Position numbers and translations under genes: made by a program. A stretch of DNA of 42,762 nucleotides from Bacteroidota bacterium (GTDB lineage: Bacteria > Bacteroidota > Bacteroidia > JABEUT01). Position 1 is the first letter of the stretch. Every line of letters starts with the position of its first letter. Below, one piece after another: positions 7,682 through 15,335 of the stretch. The DNA lies in the NCBI GenBank assembly GCA_013285655.1, contig JABDHI010000020.1:1-42762 (forward strand). The letters run 5' to 3'. The notes under the pieces were generated by a model. The model did not search any database. It was not told where the DNA came from and saw nothing but the letters and a program-made list of their open reading frames with translations.

Positions 7682-9511
7682 ATGAAAAAACAAATACTAA
7701 CTGCTTCCTTAATAAGCGTTTTAGGGTTGAGTGTAAATGCACAAACCATATTAGGTATTGATGTTTCATCGTATCAGGGCAACCCTAACTGGACGTCAGT
7801 AAAGTCAGACCCCAATAAATATCAGTTTGCTTATGCCAAGGCAACCGAAAGTACCAGCATTGCTGATGCAAGTTTTGCTTCTAATATGGTGAACGGTATG
7901 GCTGCAGGATTAAAAATGGGAGCTTACCATTTTTGTAACCCTGTTGCTAACAGTGCATCTTCAGAAGCAACTTATTTTTTAAGTATTGCAAAAAAATATT
8001 GCACTAATTGTAATATGCCTCCTATGCTTGATGTGGAGGATAGCCCCGGAGAAGCTGCTTTATCAACTATGGGCGGTGCAGCATTAACTACCTGGGTAGT
8101 AAACTGGTGTTCGGCGGTTCAAACAGCTACAGGTATTGCCCCTATAATATACACCAGCGGAAGTTATGCTAAGCTTATGCAATCGGCAGCTACTAAGTAT
8201 GGTTTGTGGATAGCAACTGTTTCAAACAATCCTGCAACCCCTCCTTCTACAACAGGTTCATGGTCAACCTGGGTGTTAAACCAATATTCATGGACGGGTG
8301 CCGTATCGGGTATAAGTGGTAGCGTTGATCAGGATGTGTTTAATGGCAACCAAACTGCGTTCAATGCTTTAGTTCCATGTAACCCGGTAGTACCTGCGTT
8401 TACTTCTAATATTACTACAGGTTGCCCTGGCATGACTGTTAACTTTACTGATAAAAGCACATCTACGGGTACAATCAATGCGTGGAGATGGGAGTTTCAA
8501 GGTGGTACGCCTTCGAGTGCAAAAGTACAGAACCCTACAGGTATAGTTTATTCAACTCCGGGAACATATTATGTAAAAGAAGTTGTAAACTCAACAACAG
8601 GGCATGATTCAACTACAGTGAGTGGCTACATCCATGTCATGACATCAGGAACTTTACCATTAAGCGAAACATTCCAATCATCTACCTTCCCGCCAACCGG
8701 GTGGACAATGAATTATCCGAACCCTAGTGATAGTGGTTGGGAGCTTTGCACAAGCAATGGCTATAGCAGTACACAGTGTATGTACTTTCCGGCAAACTGC
8801 GGACAGACCGTAAACATAGCGGGGCAACGACAACAAATATATACACCTAATTATAGCTTTACAGGTGTTACCAATGCTGAGATGTCGTTTGACGTAGCTT
8901 ACGAACCCAGCAACCTTACCAGTACCCCTAAGTATAGTGATACATTAGCTGTTTACTATTCACTTGATTGCGGAAATACCTGGACCAATATATATTTAGA
9001 AGGCGGAGCTACGCTTTGTACCACAGGAAGTACTACCGGTGCAGGTACAGACGTAAATAGCTCTAAATGTTTTGTGCCACCTGCGGGTACAGCTGCCTGG
9101 AGAAAGGATTCAATAAGCCTTGCTTCATTAGATGGGCAGGCTAGCGTTATGTTCTCATTTGAAAGCCGCTCGGGTTGGGGTAATATAGTTTACTTAGATA
9201 ATATTAATGTTACATCTCCGGGACTAACTGGCATACAGAACCTGGTTGATAATACGGATGTGAAGGTTTATCCTAACCCAAACAATGGTTCGTTTACTAT
9301 GAAAATTGAAAATGGCCAAATGCAAAATGAGCAGGTGCAAGTGGCAATATATAATATACTCGGCGAACAAGTTTATAACGAAACTTCTATGTTCAATTCA
9401 CAGTTGTCTGTAAACCTTGGTATTAAAGCATCGGGTGTATATTTTTATCGCATAATGACTGAAAGTGGAGACAGACTTGTATCAGAAGGTAAGGTAATGG
9501 TACAGAAGTAG
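7682..9511 (+). CDS. T9SS-secreted GH25 lysozyme with PKD domain (copy 2)
   Basis: 609 aa, with the same architecture as copy 1: signal peptide (1-20), GH25 domain (about 22-228), PKD domain (about 232-330), jelly-roll-like domain (about 333-515) and type A T9SS sorting domain (about 530-609). This copy keeps the canonical opening GIDVSSYQG (D27) and the catalytic pair D117-V-E119. It has an extra CTNC motif just before the catalytic strand that is missing from copy 1. The two lysozymes are clear paralogs throughout, most similar in the jelly-roll domain, so they arose by whole-gene duplication. It follows the small exported protein in one transcription unit and is closed by a strong terminator. 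Confidence 0.9.
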   Translation: MKKQILTASLISVLGLSVNAQTILGIDVSSYQGNPNWTSVKSDPNKYQFAYAKATESTSIADASFASNMVNGMAAGLKMGAYHFCNPVANSASSEATYFLSIAKKYCTNCNMPPMLDVEDSPGEAALSTMGGAALTTWVVNWCSAVQTATGIAPIIYTSGSYAKLMQSAATKYGLWIATVSNNPATPPSTTGSWSTWVLNQYSWTGAVSGISGSVDQDVFNGNQTAFNALVPCNPVVPAFTSNITTGCPGMTVNFTDKSTSTGTINAWRWEFQGGTPSSAKVQNPTGIVYSTPGTYYVKEVVNSTTGHDSTTVSGYIHVMTSGTLPLSETFQSSTFPPTGWTMNYPNPSDSGWELCTSNGYSSTQCMYFPANCGQTVNIAGQRQQIYTPNYSFTGVTNAEMSFDVAYEPSNLTSTPKYSDTLAVYYSLDCGNTWTNIYLEGGATLCTTGSTTGAGTDVNSSKCFVPPAGTAAWRKDSISLASLDGQASVMFSFESRSGWGNIVYLDNINVTSPGLTGIQNLVDNTDVKVYPNPNNGSFTMKIENGQMQNEQVQVAIYNILGEQVYNETSMFNSQLSVNLGIKASGVYFYRIMTESGDRLVSEGKVMVQK

Positions 9512-9528
9512 AAATTATTATTTTAAAT

Positions 9529-9563
9529 AAAGGTGAAGTTAGTTCAAAGCTTCACCTTTTTTT
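9529..9563 (+). terminator. Rho-independent terminator after the second lysozyme
   Basis: A 10-bp stem (9529-9538 with 9550-9559) closes an 11-base loop and runs into seven T residues (9557-9563). It starts 17 bases after the lysozyme stop codon. Confidence 0.9.
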
Positions 9564-9678
9564 GTGCCTGATTTTCAGTTTGCTGCTGAATTTCAGGGTC
9601 AGTATTTACATATAATTCAAATAGAATTTATTACATTGCACTACTCAATCAAATACACTATACTAAAACTACAATCCC

Positions 9679-12582
9679 ATGCTGAAGAAATTACTATTTA
9701 CCGGTATGCTTTTTGTTGCTGTAAGCGTGCAAGCTTTTGCCAAAACAGGACAGACCATTAGTTTCACCCAGGTCACTAATAAAACAGTAAGTAGCCCTTC
9801 GTTTACATTAAGCGCCGTGGCTCAATCTAACTTGCCGGTAACTTTTACAATTATTTCGGGTGGGCGTATTGCATCTCTTTCGGGTAGTACCGTAACTCTT
9901 GCAGGCGATTCAGCCGGTAGTGTTACCATTCAGGCATCGCAGGCAGGTAATGCATCCTTTTCGGCAGCCCCAAATGTAAATATGACATTTGTTGTATCGA
10001 AGAATACAAATACAGTTACACTTGGCAGTATACCAACAAAATATGTTGGTACTGGAACAACAACATTTGCATTAACAGCTTCAGCTACTACAGGTACCGA
10101 AGTTTTTTCAAGCTCAAATACTGCAGTAGCAACGGTCAACTCATCAGGTACCGTTCATATTGTTGGTGTTGGTACAAGTACTATTAAGGTATCGGTAGCC
10201 GCTTCAAGCACATATGCTGTAGGTTTGGCAACCCAAACGCTTATTGTAAATAAAAACATCAATACAGTTACCCTTGCGGCTATTCCCAATCAGGTAATAG
10301 GTACCGGCGGATCTACATATACAGTTAGTGCTTTAGCTACTTATCCAACAATTCTATACTCCAGTTCAAATACTGCTGTGGCTACAATCAACTCATCGGG
10401 AGTAATTACAATGATAGGCGCAGGCTCTACCATTATTACTGCATCAGTACCAGCCACAGCCTTAAATGCAGCCGGTAGTGCAAGCCAGACACTTACAGTT
10501 AGTAAAAACACAACAATAGTAACTCTTGCAGCCATTCCGGTAAAATATATCGGCACAAGCACCTCACCTTTCTCAGTTAGCGCTTCAGCAAATTATGGCA
10601 CTTTAAGGTATGCAAGCTCTGATACGAATGTGGCTAAAATTAATTCATCAGGTTCTGTTACAATTGTTGCCGCAGGCTCTGCTCTTATTACTGCTTCGGT
10701 ACTTGCCGGAACAAATTATACATCAGCTTCAGCAAGCCAAACGCTTACGGTAGATAAAAACCCAACTACAGTCACACTTGCAGCTATTCCTGTAAAATAT
10801 ATAGGTGTAAGTACCTCTCCTTTCCTGGTTAGCGCAACAACCAATCACGGAACAATTACCTATTCAAGTTCAGATAGCGGTGTAGCCAAAATAAACTCAT
10901 CAGGCTCTGTTACAATTATAGCTTCAGGTACAACCATAATTAAAGCTTCGGTTGCTGCAGGAACTACTTATACATCAGGTTCAGCAAGTCAAACACTTAC
11001 TGTTGATAAAAGCACCAATACTGTTACTTTTTCCAGTATACCTACTAAGTATTTAGGCGCAGGAGGAGTTACTTTCACTATATCGGCTTCGGCTACCAGC
11101 GGAACACTTACATACGCAAGCTCTAATACCGCCATAGCAACAGTTAACCCATCAACCGGTTTAGTTACCCTGCTTAGTGCCGGTACTACGTATATTACCG
11201 CTTCTGTTTTAGCTACTACCACAACCGCAGGAGCTTCAGCTTCTCAATTATTAACAGTGGATAAAAATATAAACACAGTTACTCTTCCAACTATGGCCGC
11301 GAGGAGTATCGGTACAGGTGGTTCTACTTTCTCTGAAATTGCTACCGCTACTTATCCTACTGTTGCTTATTCAAGCTCTAATGCATCAGTGGCAACAATT
11401 AATTCTGCAGGTTTAGTAACTTTAGTTGGCCCGGGTTCAACTAATATTACGGCTTCTGTGGCAGCAACAAGTTTAAACGCTGCCGGTAGTGCAACCCAAA
11501 CTTTAACTATTAATAAAAATACAACGATTGTAACCTTAGCTAGTATTCCGACAAAATATGTTGATAGTGCTGCTTTTTCGGTTAGTGCTTCAACAAATTA
11601 CGGAACTATAACCTATTCAAGTTCTGATACTGACGTGGCTACTATTAACAGTGCCGGCCTTGTTACTATTAAGGGTGCAGGTGGAACCATAATTAAAGCA
11701 ATTGTTGCTACGGGCGCTACCTACACTGCTGGTGTAGCCAGCCAACAGTTATCGGTTAATAAGGATATTACGACCCTTACCCTGGCAACTATACCTGCTA
11801 AATTAATGAATGCTGGTCCGTTTTCAGTCGTAGCTTCTTCTAATAATGGTACCATAACCTATTCTAGTTCCGATACCAATGTGGCTAAAATTAATAGTTC
11901 TGGCATAGTAACTCTTAAAGGTTCTGGCTCAACAATTATTAAGGCCTCTGTTGTAGCAAGCGCAACTTATGCTGCTGCCAGTGCAAGTCAAACGCTAATT
12001 GTAACAAAAGTTAGCCAAACCATTACTTGGGGTGGTTCTTTAGGCGCTGAAACAACTACATCATCACCTTTTAGTGTAACCGCAACAGCTTCATCTGCGC
12101 TAACTACTGTAATTACGGTTCAGTCAGGTCCGGCTACCATATCTTCTGGCATAGTAACACTTACAGGTGTAGCCGGTACAGTAGTATTAAGTGCTACCCA
12201 ATCGGGCAATGGCATTTATAGCTCGGTAACCAGTACCAAGAGTATTTCTGTAACTGCACCACCTATGTTTATGGGCGCGGTTGAGATAGATAGGAATGGC
12301 GCTGAGGTTCACAAACGCCCAACGTTTACCTCAACAAACGTTACTGATGGAGATATTACAGTATACCCAAACCCAACTAAAGGTATCATAAACGTTACTG
12401 CTTCTGGTACAATTGAAACTATGGCTATTTATTCAATAACCGGCCAACAGGTAATGAAGGTGGATAATCAAATGGCGTCAATGCCTGTTGATATGAGCGG
12501 TTTGCCTAAGGGTGTGTACTTTGTACGTATCACTTTAAATGGATCTGACAATCAAATAGTAAAGAGAGTAGTAATAGAATAA
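9679..12582 (+). CDS. Ig-repeat surface protein with T9SS sorting domain
   Basis: 967 aa. A signal peptide (1-21, ...VQAFA) is followed by one MBG/Ig-like unit, eight closely related Big_2-like bacterial Ig repeats of about 84 residues, one more diverged Ig-like unit (from about residue 775), a short linker and a type A T9SS sorting domain (about 893-967: ITVYPNPTKG ... GVYFVRI). Each repeat opens with a K(N/D)xxxxVTL-type strand and contains YSSS(N/D)T.VA.INSSG.VT and a closing SASQTLTV. At DNA level the units recur about every 250 bp. Such stalks usually present or act as adhesins; there is no enzymatic domain, so a structural or adhesive role is inferred. It has its own terminator downstream. 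Confidence 0.85.
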   Translation: MLKKLLFTGMLFVAVSVQAFAKTGQTISFTQVTNKTVSSPSFTLSAVAQSNLPVTFTIISGGRIASLSGSTVTLAGDSAGSVTIQASQAGNASFSAAPNVNMTFVVSKNTNTVTLGSIPTKYVGTGTTTFALTASATTGTEVFSSSNTAVATVNSSGTVHIVGVGTSTIKVSVAASSTYAVGLATQTLIVNKNINTVTLAAIPNQVIGTGGSTYTVSALATYPTILYSSSNTAVATINSSGVITMIGAGSTIITASVPATALNAAGSASQTLTVSKNTTIVTLAAIPVKYIGTSTSPFSVSASANYGTLRYASSDTNVAKINSSGSVTIVAAGSALITASVLAGTNYTSASASQTLTVDKNPTTVTLAAIPVKYIGVSTSPFLVSATTNHGTITYSSSDSGVAKINSSGSVTIIASGTTIIKASVAAGTTYTSGSASQTLTVDKSTNTVTFSSIPTKYLGAGGVTFTISASATSGTLTYASSNTAIATVNPSTGLVTLLSAGTTYITASVLATTTTAGASASQLLTVDKNINTVTLPTMAARSIGTGGSTFSEIATATYPTVAYSSSNASVATINSAGLVTLVGPGSTNITASVAATSLNAAGSATQTLTINKNTTIVTLASIPTKYVDSAAFSVSASTNYGTITYSSSDTDVATINSAGLVTIKGAGGTIIKAIVATGATYTAGVASQQLSVNKDITTLTLATIPAKLMNAGPFSVVASSNNGTITYSSSDTNVAKINSSGIVTLKGSGSTIIKASVVASATYAAASASQTLIVTKVSQTITWGGSLGAETTTSSPFSVTATASSALTTVITVQSGPATISSGIVTLTGVAGTVVLSATQSGNGIYSSVTSTKSISVTAPPMFMGAVEIDRNGAEVHKRPTFTSTNVTDGDITVYPNPTKGIINVTASGTIETMAIYSITGQQVMKVDNQMASMPVDMSGLPKGVYFVRITLNGSDNQIVKRVVIE

Positions 12583-12597
12583 CTGCGTACTGTATCT

Positions 12598-12644
12598 AAA
12601 AAAGAAAGGGCGAAATGCATTGCATTTCGCCCTTTCTTTTTTTT
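12598..12644. terminator. Bidirectional rho-independent terminator
   Basis: An 18-bp perfect stem (12601-12618 with 12622-12639) has a 3-base loop, an A-run before it and eight T residues after it (12637-12644). It therefore works for the rightward Ig-repeat gene and for the leftward lipoprotein gene that ends at 12656. Confidence 0.93.
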
Positions 12645-12655
12645 GTGAAAAAATG

Positions 12656-13120
12656 TTAGAAAGTAATATTAGCAAATGAACCACCTGTTACAGCCATATT
12701 GCCTGTGCCTGAACTTGGAGTACCTGTAAAACTAAAAGTACCGGTAACTAAATTAGTCGAGGTATCATAGGTGGTAATAGTAAGCGTGCCTGTTGAAGTG
12801 CTACTTGTTTCCCAAAACTGACCAGCACCAGTAGTTACGGATGCATAAGTACCACCCGGTGCGCCTAATGTAACTGCACTGCCAACCTGAACAGGCAGTT
12901 TATCGTAAATGGTAATAGTATAATTTGTGCCTACACCTGTAATGGTAAGGTAGTTACTGCCTAATGACGCTTTGCCGGTAAAAGTGGTGCTGGTTCCATT
13001 CATGCTGGCAGTAAAAGATGGAGTAGTAGAAGCAGGGGTTGAAGTAGTTTTTTTTGTGCATGAGCCTAAGCCAAGACCTAATGCAGCAATTAAAGTGAGT
13101 TTAAAAAAAGTCTTTTTCAT
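12656..13120 (-). CDS. DUF6252-like lipoprotein
   Basis: 154 aa from the ATG at 13120. The signal peptide ends in a lipobox, LGSC, with the lipid-modified cysteine at residue 21, so it should be anchored in the outer or inner membrane. The mature part (FTASMNGT...LTITG...ITIYD...GTLTITTYDTSTNLVTGTFSFTG...GSFANITF) matches the layout of the Bacteroidota DUF6252 beta-sandwich family, whose function is unknown. An in-frame start 26 codons upstream was rejected because it would bury the signal peptide and lies upstream of the predicted transcription start. It has its own promoter (13169-13198) and a shared terminator. Confidence 0.78.
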   Translation of the reverse strand: MKKTFFKLTLIAALGLGLGSCTKKTTSTPASTTPSFTASMNGTSTTFTGKASLGSNYLTITGVGTNYTITIYDKLPVQVGSAVTLGAPGGTYASVTTGAGQFWETSSTSTGTLTITTYDTSTNLVTGTFSFTGTPSSGTGNMAVTGGSFANITF

Positions 13121-13168
13121 GTGTTGTGTTTTAAGATTTTTAATATGAATTAAGTGGCCTTTGTGAAT

Positions 13169-13198
13169 CAAATGTACCAATAATGATAAGAAAAGCAA
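13169..13198 (-). promoter_or_regulatory. Promoter of the lipoprotein gene
   Basis: On the minus strand TTG (13198-13196), a 19-base spacer and TACATTTG (13176-13169) fit the Bacteroidota consensus. The leader to the ATG at 13120 would be about 43 bases. Confidence 0.72.
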
Positions 13199-13357
13199 AT
13201 TTTGAAATGCTATTGGAATTATTAAACCGAAAAATTACTTCAAGTTTAGTTTAATAGAAGATTTGATCCTCACCAGGCTTAGGTCTTCGGTATATTAAAA
13301 CATAAGCTTAAGGGTACGGCGTAACCTCAATTTTCAAGATATGGTATTATTGTTTGT

Positions 13358-14737
13358 TTATTTCCCAATACAAAACCTACCAAAGATATTACCGAGTAGG
13401 TCATCAGTAGTAACCTCGCCGGTAATTTCGCCTAAGTGGCTGAGTGCACTGCGTATATCAGATGCTACCAATTCGCCCGATAGTTTTGTTTCAATGCCAT
13501 TTTTTGCGTTGGTGATGTTTTGCAGAGTAAGTTGTAGCGCTTCGTAATGGCGGCTATTGGTAAGCACCACACTCTCTTTCATGGTTGCGCCTTGTAATGC
13601 TGCATTATATAGATGCTCTTTCAGTTCATCAATGCCTTTACCACTTTTAGCGGAAATAAAATGTATGGTCCCAATCTCCTTAAACTTAGCCTCAATCTGG
13701 GCTTCAGTAAGCAAATCTGTTTTGTTGGCTACCAGTATTACACCTATATTATCGCTATTGCCAAGTTTTTTTACATCTGATAGTACATCAGCTGCACTCA
13801 TTTCCATTGCATCGAATAAGTAAAGCACAATAGATGCTTGTTTTATTTTTTGCATAGTGCGTTCAACACCTTCACGCTCTATAATGTCGGCTGCGTGGCG
13901 TATGCCTGCAGTGTCGGTTAACCGGAAGGCAACACCTTTTATACTTAATACTTCTTCAATAGTGTCTCGTGTAGTGCCGGGTATATCGCTTACTATAGCA
14001 CGTTCTTCGTTAAGCAGATTATTCAGTAAAGTGGATTTGCCTGCATTCGGCCTGCCAGCAATAACAGTAGCTACGCCGTTCTTTAATACATTCCCCAAGC
14101 GGAATGATTCTGATAGCTTAGTTATTTTGTCCTGCATTTCGGTGAGCAGGCTTATCAATTGCGGGCGGTTTGCAAACTCCACATCTTCTTCGCTGAAGTC
14201 AAGCTCTAGTTCAACTAACGATGCAAAGTCCATTAATTTTTGTCGTAGGTTTTTTAACTCACCCGAAAAGCCGCCTCTCATTTGATTCATGGCTATATGA
14301 TGCGCTGCTTCGCTTTCTGATGCTATAAGGTCGCTCACTGCTTCTGCCTGCGATAGATCGAAGCGGCCATTTAAAAAGGCCCGCATGGTAAACTCTCCTG
14401 GCTTGGCAGGCCGTGCCCCAAGTTTTATTAGTAATTGCAAAATGCGTTGTATAATGAACTGTGAACCATGGCACGATATTTCTACCACATTTTGAGTGGT
14501 GTATGATTTGGGCGCTTTAAACAAACCAACCACAGCTTCGTCAACTACCTCTTTGCCATCCATAGCCAGGCCAAAGTGAAGCGTATGGCTTGCTGCAGCA
14601 TTTAATTTTAGTGAAGGGAACAATGTCTCGCTAATATCAATTGCTTGCGAACCCGATAAACGGATAACACCGATAGCACCCACACCCGACGGGGTAGATA
14701 AAGCTACAATTGTATCGTCGAGGATGATGTTCTTCAT
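13358..14737 (-). CDS. mnmE: tRNA modification GTPase MnmE (TrmE)
   Basis: 459 aa, the normal family length. The N-terminal folate-binding domain (1-120, with LSTPSGVGAIGVIRLSG) precedes the helical domain with an inserted G domain. The P-loop GRPNAGKST is at about 228-236, switch DIPGTTRDT at 251-259, DTAG at 275-278 and the NKTDL guanine motif near 340. The protein ends in the invariant C-terminal FCIGK. With MnmG it installs the carboxymethylaminomethyl group on wobble U34 of several tRNAs, using a methylene-folate derivative and GTP hydrolysis. MnmG is not in the window. The gene is divergent from the cytochrome gene, and a REP-like repeat lies in its leader. Confidence 0.97.
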   Translation of the reverse strand: MKNIILDDTIVALSTPSGVGAIGVIRLSGSQAIDISETLFPSLKLNAAASHTLHFGLAMDGKEVVDEAVVGLFKAPKSYTTQNVVEISCHGSQFIIQRILQLLIKLGARPAKPGEFTMRAFLNGRFDLSQAEAVSDLIASESEAAHHIAMNQMRGGFSGELKNLRQKLMDFASLVELELDFSEEDVEFANRPQLISLLTEMQDKITKLSESFRLGNVLKNGVATVIAGRPNAGKSTLLNNLLNEERAIVSDIPGTTRDTIEEVLSIKGVAFRLTDTAGIRHAADIIEREGVERTMQKIKQASIVLYLFDAMEMSAADVLSDVKKLGNSDNIGVILVANKTDLLTEAQIEAKFKEIGTIHFISAKSGKGIDELKEHLYNAALQGATMKESVVLTNSRHYEALQLTLQNITNAKNGIETKLSGELVASDIRSALSHLGEITGEVTTDDLLGNIFGRFCIGK

Positions 14738-14747
14738 TTTTATTACT

Positions 14748-14773
14748 CAAAGCCCCTTCAGCGCTTTGGGGTA
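14748..14773. repeat. REP-like intergenic repeat in front of mnmE
   Basis: This resembles the repeat pair at 3057-3133: bases 14748-14773 share the caaagcccctt.ag.g.tttgg.gt pattern with 3111-3135. It contains the palindrome AGCGCT and CCCC/GGGG ends. It lies between the mnmE start and a possible TACCTTTG promoter element at 14785-14778, so it may be transcribed in the mnmE leader. Confidence 0.55.
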
Positions 14774-14777
14774 AATA

Positions 14778-14785
14778 CAAAGGTA
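14778..14785 (-). promoter_or_regulatory. Possible -7 element for mnmE
   Basis: TACCTTTG on the minus strand matches TAnnTTTG. No TTG was found at the right distance upstream, so this rests on the -7 box alone. Confidence 0.4.
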
Positions 14786-14836
14786 GGTAATTGCCTTATA
14801 CCCTATTGATGGTAGTAAAAGACAAGTTACTTTTCC

Positions 14837-14844
14837 TATTTTTG
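14837..14844 (+). promoter_or_regulatory. Possible -7 element for the cytochrome gene
   Basis: TATTTTTG matches TAnnTTTG but is only 5 bases before the ATG at 14850, so transcription would begin at or next to the start codon. No well-spaced -33 TTG was seen. Confidence 0.35.
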
Positions 14845-14849
14845 GTGTG

Positions 14850-15284
14850 ATGAAAAAATGGCAAGTTATATTTATCATTTTGGGCGGAGTATTAATTACG
14901 CTAGGTGCCTACACTAAACCCAACGGTGAGAATATTGATGGTATGACACAGCAACATGGCAGAAGGCGCCTTGATTCTATAATGACCGAGTGGAGCGTGT
15001 CGTTGGGTGTAAAGTGCAGCTATTGCCATGCAAGGCATGCCGATACTAACCAACCTGGCCTTAATTACGATAGCGAAAAGAAACCGGAGAAAAGAACCGC
15101 GCGAAACATGTATAGGATGACCAGCTATTTAAATGCGAACTATTTCAACTTTGCTAATTCAACTGAGCCGGATACTATACACGTGGTTATTTGCTATACC
15201 TGCCATAGGGGCAGGCCAAAACCCGACGGGGCTTTTGTAATAAATCAGCTTGATTCACTGCAACGAAGTTTACGAAAGAAATAA
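14850..15284 (+). CDS. Di-haem c-type cytochrome
   Basis: 144 aa. An N-terminal hydrophobic segment (5-21) acts as signal or membrane anchor. Two haem-binding CxxCH motifs follow, CSYCH (56-60) and CYTCH (115-119), so the mature protein should bind two haems c in the periplasm and carry electrons. The spacing and the conserved TARNMYRMT helix between them resemble the small Bacteroidota proteins related to the photosynthetic reaction centre cytochrome c subunit (PF02276-like). That resemblance does not imply photosynthesis. The ATG at 14850 was preferred to the adjacent GTG at 14847. It stands alone, divergent from mnmE, so its electron partners are unknown. Confidence 0.85.
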   Translation: MKKWQVIFIILGGVLITLGAYTKPNGENIDGMTQQHGRRRLDSIMTEWSVSLGVKCSYCHARHADTNQPGLNYDSEKKPEKRTARNMYRMTSYLNANYFNFANSTEPDTIHVVICYTCHRGRPKPDGAFVINQLDSLQRSLRKK

Positions 15285-15286
15285 AT

Positions 15287-15317
15287 AAAAAAAGCCGCTA
15301 TTATTTAGCGGCTTTTT
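15287..15317. terminator. Bidirectional rho-independent terminator
   Basis: A 12-bp stem (15289-15300 with 15306-15317) closes a 5-base loop, with an A-run on the left and a T-run on the right. It serves the rightward cytochrome gene and the leftward phosphoesterase gene that ends at 15336. Confidence 0.93.
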
Positions 15318-15335
15318 ATTTGCAGTAAATATTAC

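Noticed and set aside
5385-9511. Phage endolysin module
   Set aside because: GH25 domains also occur in phages, but these have signal peptides, PKD domains and T9SS sorting domains, and there are no phage genes nearby.
12656-13198. Longer start for the lipoprotein
   Set aside because: The extra 26 residues would precede a complete lipoprotein signal peptide and reach upstream of the predicted transcription start.
14850-15284. Photosynthetic function suggested by the cytochrome's relatives
   Set aside because: The protein has two haem sites and no reaction-centre genes are present; the resemblance is only at family level.
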